From Deltaproteobacteria bacterium (GTDB lineage Bacteria; Desulfobacterota; Desulfovibrionia; Desulfovibrionales; Desulfovibrionaceae), in contig JAISBT010000100.1 of the NCBI GenBank assembly GCA_031266055.1, positions 1-33,992 of the forward strand: a DNA stretch of 33,992 nt, written 5' to 3'. The translations under genes and the position numbers were made by a program. This document shows, one piece after another, positions 16,883 to 25,018 of the stretch (position 1 is the stretch's first letter; every line of letters starts with the position of its first letter). Under the pieces are notes generated by a model. That model did no database searches, was not told the origin of the DNA, and worked only from the letters and a program-made list of their open reading frames with translations.

Positions 16883-18328
16883 ATGTCATCCGAACACCCC
16901 ATACTTATATTACAAATGCAACGCATGGGCGATTTGGCGCTTACCTATCCCCTGTGCGGCTGGCTTGCTTCCACCAGGCCGGATGTTCCCATATGGGTAG
17001 TGGGCGAGCGTATATTTTTTGAAGGTATGCTGGACATTTCCCCGGCGGTGACTTTTTTTGATTATTCCTCCTCCAACGTACTGCAACAGCGCAGGTTCAG
17101 TCTGCTCATCAATCTGAGCCACCGCCGGGAAGCGGCTCTTTTAGCCGGCGCCCTCTCCTGCGACGCGCGCCTCGGCCCGTATATCCTTCCGGACAATACG
17201 GACGGAGCCATGCATATTGAAGGGTACTGGCAGTTGTACCGCGCCTCCGTCACGCACAATAACCGCCACAACCTCTTCCATTGGGCGGATTTGAACGCCT
17301 TGGACGTGCTCTCCCTTTCACACCTGCGGCGTACCTCCTGGCCCCTGCCCAAGCCTGCGGAGAAAATGACGGAAAATAAGCGCATCGGTCTTTTTGTGGG
17401 AGCAAGCGAGGAAGACAAGCGGCCCGATACAAATTTTTGGGTAAGCCTGACCGACAAGCTGCTCCGCTTCGGAATCAAACCCGTACTTTTGGGCGGCAGA
17501 CAGGATCAAGCCCAGGCAAACAGCATAGCCGCCAAGTTAAATATTCATGCGCTCAACCTGTGCGGACATTTTTCCATCAGTGAACTGTGCCTGTTCATGC
17601 GCAAGCTGGATTTGCTGATTGTGCCGGATACCGGGCCGATGCACATCGCCGCCTGGGTTAATCTGCCGGTACTCAACCTTTCCCTGGGCCCTGTGAACGC
17701 ATGGGAAACCGCGCCTTTTGCCCCAAACCACCACGTTCTGCGCCCCGCTTTAAGCTGCTCGGGCTGCTGGGCCTGCGACAAAGTCAAAATTTTATGTAAA
17801 AATAAACTTTCCGCAGCCCTGGTTGCCGAAATTGCCGGAATGATCCTGGATGGCGCCCCGCAACTTCTGGCCAGACTGAATTTGCAGGGGCATGAACTCT
17901 ACCGCACAGACCGGGATGAATACGGGCTGTTCACCATGCGCCGGATGAACCCGCGCGGAAAAACAGTTTGTTCCCGCTTCCACCGCTCTTCATTCTGGAA
18001 GCTATTTTTTCTCATTGCCCTGCGAAAACTTCCGGCGGATGAAACAAATTTGCCCAAGCTGCGCAACTTGGGCCAAGGCCTCAATTATCCGGAAGCAATG
18101 CGCGAAAAGTTGTCCGCACAGGGGCAACGCCTGCTTCTGGCCTTGAGCCATGCGGCGCTTTCCAATAAATCCGGGGATTTTTCCGGAGAATCTTTCTGGA
18201 AAAGCTTCCCGCCTCTCCTGCGTCCTTTAAGCAGCTATGTGCATCTTGCACTGCAAAATAGTGATTTTTCCCGGGAATCCATCCGCAACGCCGTCCAACT
18301 GGCAGAATTTTTCATCAGCCTGATATAA
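16883..18328 (+). CDS. Glycosyltransferase family 9 (heptosyltransferase-like)
   Basis: A 481-residue protein of the ADP-heptose:LPS heptosyltransferase superfamily. ILILQMQRMGDLALTYPL at the N-terminus is the Rossmann start of the family. GLFVGASEEDKRP, PVLLGGRQDQ and VPDTGPMHIAAW with LNLSLGP mark the C-terminal donor-binding domain. A further 130 or so residues after the usual end, including the CSGCWACDKVKILC cysteine cluster, make it longer than LPS heptosyltransferases. The ATG at 16883 is preferred over an upstream frame that would overlap the previous gene by about 170 nt. It probably works with the preceding transferase on the same glycan. Confidence 0.85.
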   Translation: MSSEHPILILQMQRMGDLALTYPLCGWLASTRPDVPIWVVGERIFFEGMLDISPAVTFFDYSSSNVLQQRRFSLLINLSHRREAALLAGALSCDARLGPYILPDNTDGAMHIEGYWQLYRASVTHNNRHNLFHWADLNALDVLSLSHLRRTSWPLPKPAEKMTENKRIGLFVGASEEDKRPDTNFWVSLTDKLLRFGIKPVLLGGRQDQAQANSIAAKLNIHALNLCGHFSISELCLFMRKLDLLIVPDTGPMHIAAWVNLPVLNLSLGPVNAWETAPFAPNHHVLRPALSCSGCWACDKVKILCKNKLSAALVAEIAGMILDGAPQLLARLNLQGHELYRTDRDEYGLFTMRRMNPRGKTVCSRFHRSSFWKLFFLIALRKLPADETNLPKLRNLGQGLNYPEAMREKLSAQGQRLLLALSHAALSNKSGDFSGESFWKSFPPLLRPLSSYVHLALQNSDFSRESIRNAVQLAEFFISLI

Positions 18329-18344
18329 GGATAAGGGCGGGAAC

Positions 18345-18953
18345 ATGAATTATCTTATGGTTAATATTTTTGACTATTCATTTGAATATTTTCCAGGATA
18401 TGCTGTATGTAAATTTACCGACGCTTTTGGAAAAACACATTATTTTAATGAAAAAATACCGATAATTTCCACATTAAAAACTTTTAGTGTTTATAAAAAT
18501 ACAATTTTACCACAAAAAGGCTATATTGCTGGTGAAATTATAAATACAAAAAATGATATAATTAATTTTTCCACGTTAAAACCGTGGCATATAGAAACAA
18601 ATAAAAATATAAATATATTTTGTGTACATGAAAATAAAGTAATAAGCGAAATTGAATATATTTTAATTAAAAAAATAAACCATATAATTGATAATAACGA
18701 TATAAAAATATTTGATAATAATTGTTGCGAATATATTAGATTATATAAAGAAATTAATAAAATACTAATTGATTATAAAAATAGCAAAGGCACTCAACGT
18801 AAAGCATATGATACAATAATGGAATTATATAAATTATATAATGAACAAAATATTGAAGAAAAGTTTGATTTTATTGCGGATATTTTGGATATGATTGTTG
18901 GAAACATTGGGAATAGAGAATATTTAATATGGGAAGAATACTTAAAAACATAG
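18345..18953 (+). CDS. AT-rich hypothetical protein (foreign-looking)
   Basis: A 202-residue protein I do not recognise. It is rich in Ile, Asn, Lys, Tyr and Glu, with a possible beta-rich first half and a helical, charged second half ending in LIWEEYLKT. It has no signal peptide or membrane segment. Its base composition (about a quarter G+C by eye) and its AT-ending codons are utterly unlike its neighbours, a strong sign of recent transfer. It begins 17 nt after the glycosyltransferase stop, and GGATAAGGGCGGG upstream belongs to the GC-richer host sequence, so the boundary is sharp. Size, composition and position next to accessory genes would fit an immunity or defence protein; this is only a suggestion. 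Confidence 0.7.
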   Translation: MNYLMVNIFDYSFEYFPGYAVCKFTDAFGKTHYFNEKIPIISTLKTFSVYKNTILPQKGYIAGEIINTKNDIINFSTLKPWHIETNKNINIFCVHENKVISEIEYILIKKINHIIDNNDIKIFDNNCCEYIRLYKEINKILIDYKNSKGTQRKAYDTIMELYKLYNEQNIEEKFDFIADILDMIVGNIGNREYLIWEEYLKT

Positions 18954-18982
18954 ATGACCCACACACACAAGATCGGACACGA

Positions 18983-20026
18983 CTATTCCTCCGGTTTCGC
19001 GGGTAGCGCGTTTGTCTCCGCGCCTTTATGCTCTTCCAATTCCCGCGTCATATTTTCAATGGCGAGGGCGTCTTCGGTGTCGGCCTTCAGGCGCTCAGCC
19101 TCGCGCCGTTTGGCGTCAAATTCCGCATAACGGCCCAAAGCGAGTTTTTCCGCAACGTCCGCGCTGGTTTTCCCCGCATGGGTCAGCACATCCTGTTCGT
19201 TGAACTGCAAAAAGGCGTCCAGCTTTTCCGACCATTCTTTCATGGTCATGGCCCGGCGGGAGAGCGCCCGGTTTTCCGCATAGTCAAGGTACATGGTCAC
19301 AATACGATTCAAGGCGTCAAGTTCCCCTTCCTGCAAGTAATTCTTGGAAGTTGTGACATCCTGCTTGCGTACCCGCCGCCCTTCCCAACTGGTCAGCCCC
19401 ATGTCCGGTAAAGCCGGGTTGGAACGTATGGCGATGATTTCCGTCGCCGTGTGGCCGGTCACGGCCCAAAGCATTTTGTTTTGCACCACCTTGAAAAACA
19501 ATGTAGCCTGTTCAGAAGTTTTATCGTAATCCACGGCGGTGCAAAACAGGTCGCGCACTTTCTGATAGAAGCGTTTTTCCGAAGCACGAATGTCCCGGAT
19601 GCGTGCCAACCATTCGCCGTAATAATCCCAGTTGTCAGCCAGCTTCAGCCGGTCGTCATCCATCGCATAGCCTTTGACAAGGTATTCCTTCAGGATAGTT
19701 CCGGCCCACTGGCGGAATTGTATGCCGCGCAAGGAGCGTACTCGGTAGCCGACGGCCAGAATCATGTCCAGATTGTAAAGCCGGTTCGTACGTCTGACTT
19801 CACGCCCGCCCTCAATTTGAACTGTCAAGTATTCCTTGACAGTTGCCTCCTCGATCAGTTCGCGTTCCGCCAGGATATTTTTTATATGCAAACTGATATT
19901 TTGCTTGGATGTTTGGAAAAGCTCAGTCAGTTCCAGTTGCGTCAGCCAGACGGTGCCCCCATCGGCATGGAGCTGAATACGGGACGTACCGTCTTCTGTG
20001 GTGTAAAGAATCAGTTCACCCGGCAT
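18983..20026 (-). CDS. RhuM-family protein
   Basis: A 347-residue member of the RhuM family, first named in Salmonella pathogenicity island 3. The N-terminal half is the recognisable part: ILYTTEDGTSRIQL, VWLTQLELTELFQTSKQNISLHIKNI (a helix-turn-helix-like segment) and RLYNLDMILAVGYRVRSLRGIQFRQWA. The C-terminal half is charged and helical (LSRRAMTMKEWSEKLDAFLQF, EKLALGRYAEFDAKRREAERLK). The biochemical role is unknown; homologues often sit next to restriction-modification genes. Here it lies 39 bp downstream of a DNA methyltransferase on the same strand. AAAGGAAAG precedes the ATG at a normal distance. Confidence 0.88.
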   Translation of the reverse strand: MPGELILYTTEDGTSRIQLHADGGTVWLTQLELTELFQTSKQNISLHIKNILAERELIEEATVKEYLTVQIEGGREVRRTNRLYNLDMILAVGYRVRSLRGIQFRQWAGTILKEYLVKGYAMDDDRLKLADNWDYYGEWLARIRDIRASEKRFYQKVRDLFCTAVDYDKTSEQATLFFKVVQNKMLWAVTGHTATEIIAIRSNPALPDMGLTSWEGRRVRKQDVTTSKNYLQEGELDALNRIVTMYLDYAENRALSRRAMTMKEWSEKLDAFLQFNEQDVLTHAGKTSADVAEKLALGRYAEFDAKRREAERLKADTEDALAIENMTRELEEHKGAETNALPAKPEE

Positions 20027-20065
20027 CAGCTTTCCTTTTTGCCGCTCTTTGGCGGCGCGCTCCCG

Positions 20066-21094
20066 TCAGAGAGCGGCATCTTGTTCTGGCGCATCAAAAC
20101 GCAAAGATTGTTGTCCGGATGAGGAAACGCGAGATTTGGCTTTGGCTTTTTGTTGCAGTGCCAGAGTATTACGTTCCCAAAACACGCCATCGGAATAGCC
20201 CTGGATTTCCGCGTCGTCATCAGCCATTTCCAGCCGCTTTTGAGCAAGAGCGCAATATTCGACTTCGCACTCGATGCCCACATAATGCCGCCCTAATTTT
20301 TTGGCTGCAACGGCAGTAGTGCCTGAACCAAGAAAAGGGTCAAATACGACATCACCAGGGTTTGAACTTGCAAGGATGAGCTTTGCGATGAGCTTTTCCG
20401 GTTTCTGGGCGGGATGATCCGTGTTTTCCGGCATTGACCAATACGGAATTGATATGTCGTCCCAAAAGTTGGACGGGTAAGTGTCGCGGAAATTACCGCT
20501 ATCGCTCTCAACCCAATCTTTTGGTTTGCCGTCAATTTTATACGGCGCAATAACTTTACGGCGCATTTTTACATCGTCTATATTGAATGTAAATGTTTTA
20601 GGCGACATTGTGGCAAACCATATATCTTCCATGGAATTTTTCCAATTGCGCGCAGCTCCGCGTCCTTTTTCGCGCTGCCAGGTAATGCGGTTCTGAACAT
20701 TAAAGTATTTCTGCAACACAGAACCGATAATCAAACTGCTTTTCCAATCACAGCACACATATACAGTGGCCGTATTTTTCATCAACCGCTTGACAGCTAC
20801 AATCCAATTTTCGGTAAAAGCGCGGTATCCGTCAGCGCTCATTTGTTTGAAATCCGTATTACCATATGCTTTATTCAAGTTGTAGGGCGGATCAACCACG
20901 AGCAAATCGACAAATCCCGAAAGTAAATTTGGAAATACCTCAAAAGCATCTCCCAATATAACAATATCGTTTTTCTGCTGTACATTTTGTACATCAGAGG
21001 AAATACATTTTTTTTGATAGCAAGCGGTTTCAATTTCGCAGAGTGATATTGTCCTGTTTCGCCCCGCTCGTTGTCCAGCAACTTGTTCGCTCAT
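20066..21094 (-). CDS. Site-specific DNA methyltransferase (beta-type, adenine-N6 or cytosine-N4)
   Basis: A 342-residue SAM-dependent DNA methyltransferase. Motif IV is LLVVDPPYNLNKAYG near residue 60. The SAM motif FDPFLGSGTTAVAAKKLGRHYVGIE comes near residue 270, giving the order of beta-class enzymes. DPPY favours N6-adenine methylation. NTDHPAQKPEKLIAKLILASS is motif X. The target-recognition region between about 130 and 240 does not reveal the site. No restriction endonuclease gene is present beside it; only a RhuM gene follows. So it is an orphan enzyme, or part of a non-classical system. The stretch upstream (21095-21465) is repeat DNA. Confidence 0.92.
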   Translation of the reverse strand: MSEQVAGQRAGRNRTISLCEIETACYQKKCISSDVQNVQQKNDIVILGDAFEVFPNLLSGFVDLLVVDPPYNLNKAYGNTDFKQMSADGYRAFTENWIVAVKRLMKNTATVYVCCDWKSSLIIGSVLQKYFNVQNRITWQREKGRGAARNWKNSMEDIWFATMSPKTFTFNIDDVKMRRKVIAPYKIDGKPKDWVESDSGNFRDTYPSNFWDDISIPYWSMPENTDHPAQKPEKLIAKLILASSNPGDVVFDPFLGSGTTAVAAKKLGRHYVGIECEVEYCALAQKRLEMADDDAEIQGYSDGVFWERNTLALQQKAKAKSRVSSSGQQSLRFDAPEQDAAL

Positions 21095-21130
21095 CAGACA
21101 AAAGCCCCTTTCCTGAATAATACCATTTCC

Positions 21131-21480
21131 ACATCAAAACTGCATCCATGCAGTTTTAATGTCAAAACGCTCTAAGCTCTTTTAGAGCATTTTAACATTG
21201 AAAATGTTGAAATGCTCTGGCGGCGGACACCGCCGCCCGCCCCGCAGGCGTAGGCGAAACTTGCTTCAGCCGTTGCTGCGCAGCAGCTTACGGATGAAGA
21301 CAGCGAATAGTTACTATGCATTCCATCTCAGACAATCGCTGTCGCTATCCGTAAAGCGGCAAGCCGCTTAACGGATACCGCGCTTCAGCCGTTGCGACGA
21401 AGGAAGCTACGGATGAAGACAGCAGAGATGTTTCGCCGTTAAGCTCCGGAGGGAGCGTCTCAAAATTAAACTGCTCTAAG
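21131..21480. repeat. Composite palindromic repeat, site 4 (double copy)
   Basis: The 371-bp gap between the methyltransferase and gluQ is made almost wholly of repeat modules. It has a 15-bp stem (21131-21145 with 21148-21162, one C-A mismatch) related to 24861-24892; the AGAGCATTTT hairpin (21184-21218); the GGCGG stem; the long module with GCTGCGCAGC (21275-21284); then a diverged second copy (about 21320-21450) that repeats the CTACGGATGAAGACAGC stretch. The final TTAAACTGCTCTAA part encodes the last residues and stop of the gluQ gene. Confidence 0.8.
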
Positions 21481-22527
21481 AACAGCGGGAAGATCTTCCG
21501 GGAGAGGTTCCAGGCCGGTTTTAATGGATGCAAAATTGAAACCGGGCAGCAAATCCCTAGGCGTCAGCAGGGCGAAACCATCGGGGCCGCCGTCCCGCAA
21601 ACCTGCCCAGGCAGCCAGAAAACCTGTCACCGCTTCGGCTTTGACGCCGGCTTGACGCAATTCCCGTAAAGACAACGAAGCATGGCGCTTGGCCAGGCGT
21701 TCGCCGGTGTGATCCGGCAGGAGCGGAACATGGGCATACGCAGGCGGTTCCGCCCCCAGCAATTGATACAGGTAAAGCTGCCGTGGAGTACTCGGCAAAA
21801 TATCCGCGCCGCGCACTACCTGCGTTACGCCCATGCTCAGATCATCCAGCACAACCGCAAGCTGGTAGGCAAACACCCCGTCCGAACGGCACAGGGGAAA
21901 ATCTCCGGCGGCTTGCTCCGCGGTCAGGGTTACCCGCCCCAAAACCAGATCCGTAAAGCTGAACAGATCCGGATTATCCTGATAATCAAAACGTAAACGC
22001 CAGGAATGTCCGCGCCCGGCGGCTATGCGGGACTCGCGCCCGGCCGCGCTCAAATGGCGGCAAAATCCGGGGTAGCTCCCCTCCGCGGCAATTCCCGCCC
22101 TGTCCTCTCCGTGCGGCGCGCCGGCCAGCGCATGCAATTCCTTGCGGGTACAAAAACAGGGATAAACCAAATTTTCAGCTTTAAAGTCTTCCAAAACAGC
22201 CGCATAATCGGAGATTCTCAGGCTTTGCCGGTACGGTCCTTCATCCCAGTCCAGGCCGAGCCAGAGCAGATCTTCCTGCAAAGCCCCGGCAAATTCCTCT
22301 TTGGAACGGTTCCGATCAATATCTTCAAGGCGTAAAACGAGACTGCCGCCGGTTGAACGCGCTCCAAGCCAGGCACATAGAAAAGCCCAGGCATTGCCAA
22401 GATGCAGCAGACCGGTCGGACTGGGCGCAAGCCTTCCACGAAGCGCGCTTACGCCCGGAGAACATTGCCTGATGCCATATTCAGCCGGCCATGCCGGCTC
22501 CGATGGCCATGGCGTCAAAACAGACAT
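21466..22527 (-). CDS. gluQ: Glutamyl-Q tRNA(Asp) synthetase
   Basis: A glutamyl-tRNA-synthetase-like protein that lacks the anticodon-binding domain and attaches glutamate to queuosine in tRNA-Asp. GRLAPSPTGLLHLGNAWAF carries the HIGH-type motif, RLEDIDRNRS follows, and RLAKRHASLSLREL replaces KMSKS. The zinc site typical of the family is visible (YPCFCTRKEL, then YPGFCRHL). At about 353 residues from the ATG at 22527 it is slightly long, because of an N-terminal extension. An ATG at 22605 in the same frame would overlap the ADH gene by 8 nt and give 379 residues; the choice is open. The C-terminal LRAV and stop lie in a repeat module, so the original 3' end was replaced. Confidence 0.88.
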   Translation of the reverse strand: MSVLTPWPSEPAWPAEYGIRQCSPGVSALRGRLAPSPTGLLHLGNAWAFLCAWLGARSTGGSLVLRLEDIDRNRSKEEFAGALQEDLLWLGLDWDEGPYRQSLRISDYAAVLEDFKAENLVYPCFCTRKELHALAGAPHGEDRAGIAAEGSYPGFCRHLSAAGRESRIAAGRGHSWRLRFDYQDNPDLFSFTDLVLGRVTLTAEQAAGDFPLCRSDGVFAYQLAVVLDDLSMGVTQVVRGADILPSTPRQLYLYQLLGAEPPAYAHVPLLPDHTGERLAKRHASLSLRELRQAGVKAEAVTGFLAAWAGLRDGGPDGFALLTPRDLLPGFNFASIKTGLEPLPEDLPAVLRAV

Positions 22528-22597
22528 CGGAGCTTGCGGCTTCCCCCTGCATGAACGCCGGGAGTTGCAGCTTTTGCCGGCATGGTCGGCAACTTCT

Positions 22598-23656
22598 TTA
22601 CACAAGCACTACCGGCTTGATCACGTCGGCCGGCTTGTCCTTCATCAGGGCCAGGCCTTTTTCCACTCCCTGCAGTCCCTGCAGGCGGTGGCTGACCAGT
22701 TTGGAGGGATCCAGGCGGCCATGTACGATCAGGGAAATCAGCCTCTCCATGCGTCCGCGTCCGCCGGGGCATAGACCGGCCCGGATGGCTTTGTGCGCCA
22801 TGCCGCAACCCCAGGCCAGGCGCGGGACAGGCAGGGAGTCTCCTTCCCCGAAGTAATTGATGTTGCCTATGCTCCCGCCGGGCTTGACCATATTGACCGC
22901 CTGAGCCAGAACATCCTCGCCTCCACCGGCGATGATCACGTGATCCACGCCCTTGCCTTTGGTGGCCTCAAGCACTTGGGCCACAATATCGCCCTGCTTG
23001 TAATTGACGATGTCGGTAGCGCCGTATTCTTTGGCCACAGCCACACATTTGGCACGGCTGCCCACGGCGAACAGGCGTCCGGCACCGCGCATGGTGGAAG
23101 CCGCCACAGCCATGAGTCCCACCGGGCCTATGCCGATGACGCACACCGTGGCTCCGTACTGCACGTCGGCCAGCTCCGCGCCGTGAAAGCCCGTGGTCAC
23201 CATGTCCGGCAGCATGACGGCCTGCTCCAGGCTCATGCTGTCCGGCATCAGGGCCAGATTCATATCCGCGTCATTGACATGGAAATATTCGGCGAACACT
23301 CCGTCCTTGTAGTTGGAGAATTGCCAGCCGGTGAGCAGACCTTTGGAGTGCTGCGCCGGGACGCCGTTCTGCACCTCCACGGAGCGCCAGTCGGGGGTGA
23401 TGGCCGGCACCACCACGCGGTCTCCGGGCTTGAAGTCCTTGACCTCGCTGCCCACTTCCACAATTTTGCCCACGGCTTCATGACCGAGGATCAGGTTGCT
23501 GCGTTCGCCTATGGCCCCGCTGTAAACGGTGTGGACATCCGACGTGCAGGGAGCTATGGCCAGAGGCGCGACAATGGCGTCCAAAGGCCCGGCCTTGGGC
23601 TTTTCTTTTTCAATCCAGCCGGTCTGGCCGATTTTCAACATAGCGAAACCTTTCAT
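22598..23656 (-). CDS. adh: Zinc-dependent secondary alcohol dehydrogenase (isopropanol dehydrogenase type)
   Basis: A 352-residue medium-chain dehydrogenase that closely resembles the NADP-dependent secondary alcohol dehydrogenases of Clostridium beijerinckii and Thermoanaerobacter brockii, as I recall those sequences. It should interconvert small ketones/aldehydes and secondary alcohols. The catalytic zinc ligands Cys37 (APCTSDVH) and His59-Glu60 (LGHEAVG) are present, with the Asp in LPDMVTTGFHGAEL as the third. There is no structural-zinc loop, as in that clade. IGIGPVGLMAVAA is the nucleotide fold, and VGSRAKCV...EYGATD carries the Gly-Ser-Arg and Tyr residues linked to NADP preference. 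GAGGAAAT precedes the ATG. It has its own upstream region and is followed by gluQ in the same direction. Confidence 0.92.
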   Translation of the reverse strand: MKGFAMLKIGQTGWIEKEKPKAGPLDAIVAPLAIAPCTSDVHTVYSGAIGERSNLILGHEAVGKIVEVGSEVKDFKPGDRVVVPAITPDWRSVEVQNGVPAQHSKGLLTGWQFSNYKDGVFAEYFHVNDADMNLALMPDSMSLEQAVMLPDMVTTGFHGAELADVQYGATVCVIGIGPVGLMAVAASTMRGAGRLFAVGSRAKCVAVAKEYGATDIVNYKQGDIVAQVLEATKGKGVDHVIIAGGGEDVLAQAVNMVKPGGSIGNINYFGEGDSLPVPRLAWGCGMAHKAIRAGLCPGGRGRMERLISLIVHGRLDPSKLVSHRLQGLQGVEKGLALMKDKPADVIKPVVLV

Positions 23657-23757
23657 AATTTCCTCTTGAGTTTCTATGCGGTTAAAAAAAAATTTAATTA
23701 TCCGGCAAAAGCGCGCTTTCGGGATATTTTTTGAATACCTTCTTGGTATACAATATT

Positions 23758-23786
23758 AACTTACTGTTATGATTGAATCTTGTCAA
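23758..23786 (-). promoter_or_regulatory. Possible promoter of the adh gene
   Basis: On the minus strand TTGACA (23786-23781) is followed after 17 bp by TAAGTT (23763-23758), a weak -10. An inverted repeat ATACC-N5-GGTAT (23735-23749) lies just downstream and could be an operator. The stretch 23657-23865 is otherwise an AT-rich leader plus a GGGCC-rich run; I see no gene in it. Confidence 0.35.
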
Positions 23787-23865
23787 TAGGCACGGGCCGG
23801 GCCGGGCCGGTATTTCCAAAGTTTGCGCCGCGCAGACCGAACAGGGCGGAATAATTGGACGTTTT

Positions 23866-24030
23866 AGAGCGGTTTGACATTGAAAATGAAATGCTCTGGC
23901 GGCGGGCACCACCGCCCGCCCCGCAGGTGTAGGTGAAACTTGCTTCAGCCGTTGCTGCGCAGCAGCTTACGGATGAAGACAGCAGTGATGTTTCGCCGTA
24001 AAGCGCCGAAGAGAATGCGGGACAGCGTAC
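23866..24030. repeat. Composite palindromic repeat, site 5
   Basis: A diverged AGAGC...ATGCTCT hairpin (23866-23897) is followed by the GGCGG stem and the long module with GCTGCGCAGC (23954-23963) and arms GGTGAAAC/GTTTCGCC. The site ends with ACAGCGTAC (24022-24030), which elsewhere is the 3' arm of a different module. It is therefore a mosaic of two modules. The ksgA stop follows 9 nt later. Confidence 0.8.
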
Positions 24031-24038
24031 CAAGCGCT

Positions 24039-24851
24039 TTATGCGAACAATCTGCCGGCCAGCCGCTGGAAGTCTCCAGGACTTAATTCTTCCGGCCTGA
24101 GCGTATTTTTGATCTTCAGCTCTTCCAGCAGTTCCATGGAAAAGCCCTTTTCAGAACGCAAAATCACCGCCAACTGCTTGCGCCGTTTTTGAAAACATAT
24201 TTTCAACAAACGGGAAAGCTGCGCCGGATGTTCCGGTCTTTGTCCGGAGGGCGCCGGGATAAAGCTCAGGACAGCGGAATGTACTTTGGGGCTGGGCTTG
24301 AAAACCCGCGGCGGCACGGTAAATTCCAATTTCGGCCTGGCATGTGACTGTACCCAGACCGACAAAGCCCCATAAGCGCCTGTGCCCGGATGAGCCACCA
24401 ACCGCAACCCTACTTCCTTCTGCAGCATGAAGACCGCCCGCACGAGTCCCCGGGCCGCGCTCAAAATATCCCAGATGAGCGGAGACGCGATATTATAGGG
24501 TAAATTACCCGCTATTTTCCAGGCGTCGCTGAACTTGAACCAGGGCATGGTCAAAGCGTCCGCGAGAATAACCTGGCTTTTTCCCGGACAAACCGGATTT
24601 TCCCGTTGCCGGATTTCAGCCCAGTAAGCGTCTCTTTCCACCATATACAAACGCGCGGGCCGCGCTTCACGCAGGAAAGAAGTCAGCATTCCGGGGCCGG
24701 GGCCTATTTCGAGTACCTGATCGTCTTTACCCACCTGCAAACATGCCACAATTTTACGGGCAATATTGGCGTCCTGTAAAAAATTCTGGCCAAGACTTTT
24801 TTTGGCTTTTGGCGGGTGCGTTGCAGGAATCAAGATTATTTTATCCGTCAT
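24039..24851 (-). CDS. ksgA: 16S rRNA (adenine 1518/1519-N6)-dimethyltransferase
   Basis: A 270-residue RsmA/KsgA enzyme that dimethylates two adjacent adenines near the 3' end of 16S rRNA late in 30S assembly. It shows KKSLGQNFLQDANIARKIV at the start, the SAM motif VLEIGPGPGMLTSFL, and the catalytic NLPYNIASPLIWDIL. VPPRVFKPSPKVHSAV is the family's C-terminal signature. Length is normal. The ATG is preceded by only a weak GGA, and the nearest upstream sequence is a 15-bp hairpin ending 9 nt before it, so translation may depend on that structure. Confidence 0.95.
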   Translation of the reverse strand: MTDKIILIPATHPPKAKKSLGQNFLQDANIARKIVACLQVGKDDQVLEIGPGPGMLTSFLREARPARLYMVERDAYWAEIRQRENPVCPGKSQVILADALTMPWFKFSDAWKIAGNLPYNIASPLIWDILSAARGLVRAVFMLQKEVGLRLVAHPGTGAYGALSVWVQSHARPKLEFTVPPRVFKPSPKVHSAVLSFIPAPSGQRPEHPAQLSRLLKICFQKRRKQLAVILRSEKGFSMELLEELKIKNTLRPEELSPGDFQRLAGRLFA

Positions 24852-24860
24852 TCCATTTCT

Positions 24861-25018
24861 ACATTAAAACCGCATCCATGCGGTTTTAATGTATCGGCTG
24901 CGGCGGAAGCTTGGGTTCCGCCTTGCCTCCGAAATGCTTTGCATTTCGCCGCGACGTCCTGTCGCGGATTCCGTTTCTAAATCAAACATAAAAGCATGTT
25001 TGATTTAGAAACGGAATC
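24861..25018. repeat. Array of five consecutive perfect hairpins, site 6
   Basis: Five inverted repeats follow each other with almost no spacing: a 15-bp stem (24861-24875 with 24878-24892), a 7-bp stem (24902-24908 with 24916-24922), an 8-bp stem (24930-24937 with 24941-24948), a 5-bp stem (24951-24955 with 24961-24965) and a 23-bp stem (24967-24989 with 24996-25018). All are perfect. The first is a diverged copy of 21131-21162. The last overlaps the stop codon of the EF-G gene. Confidence 0.9.
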
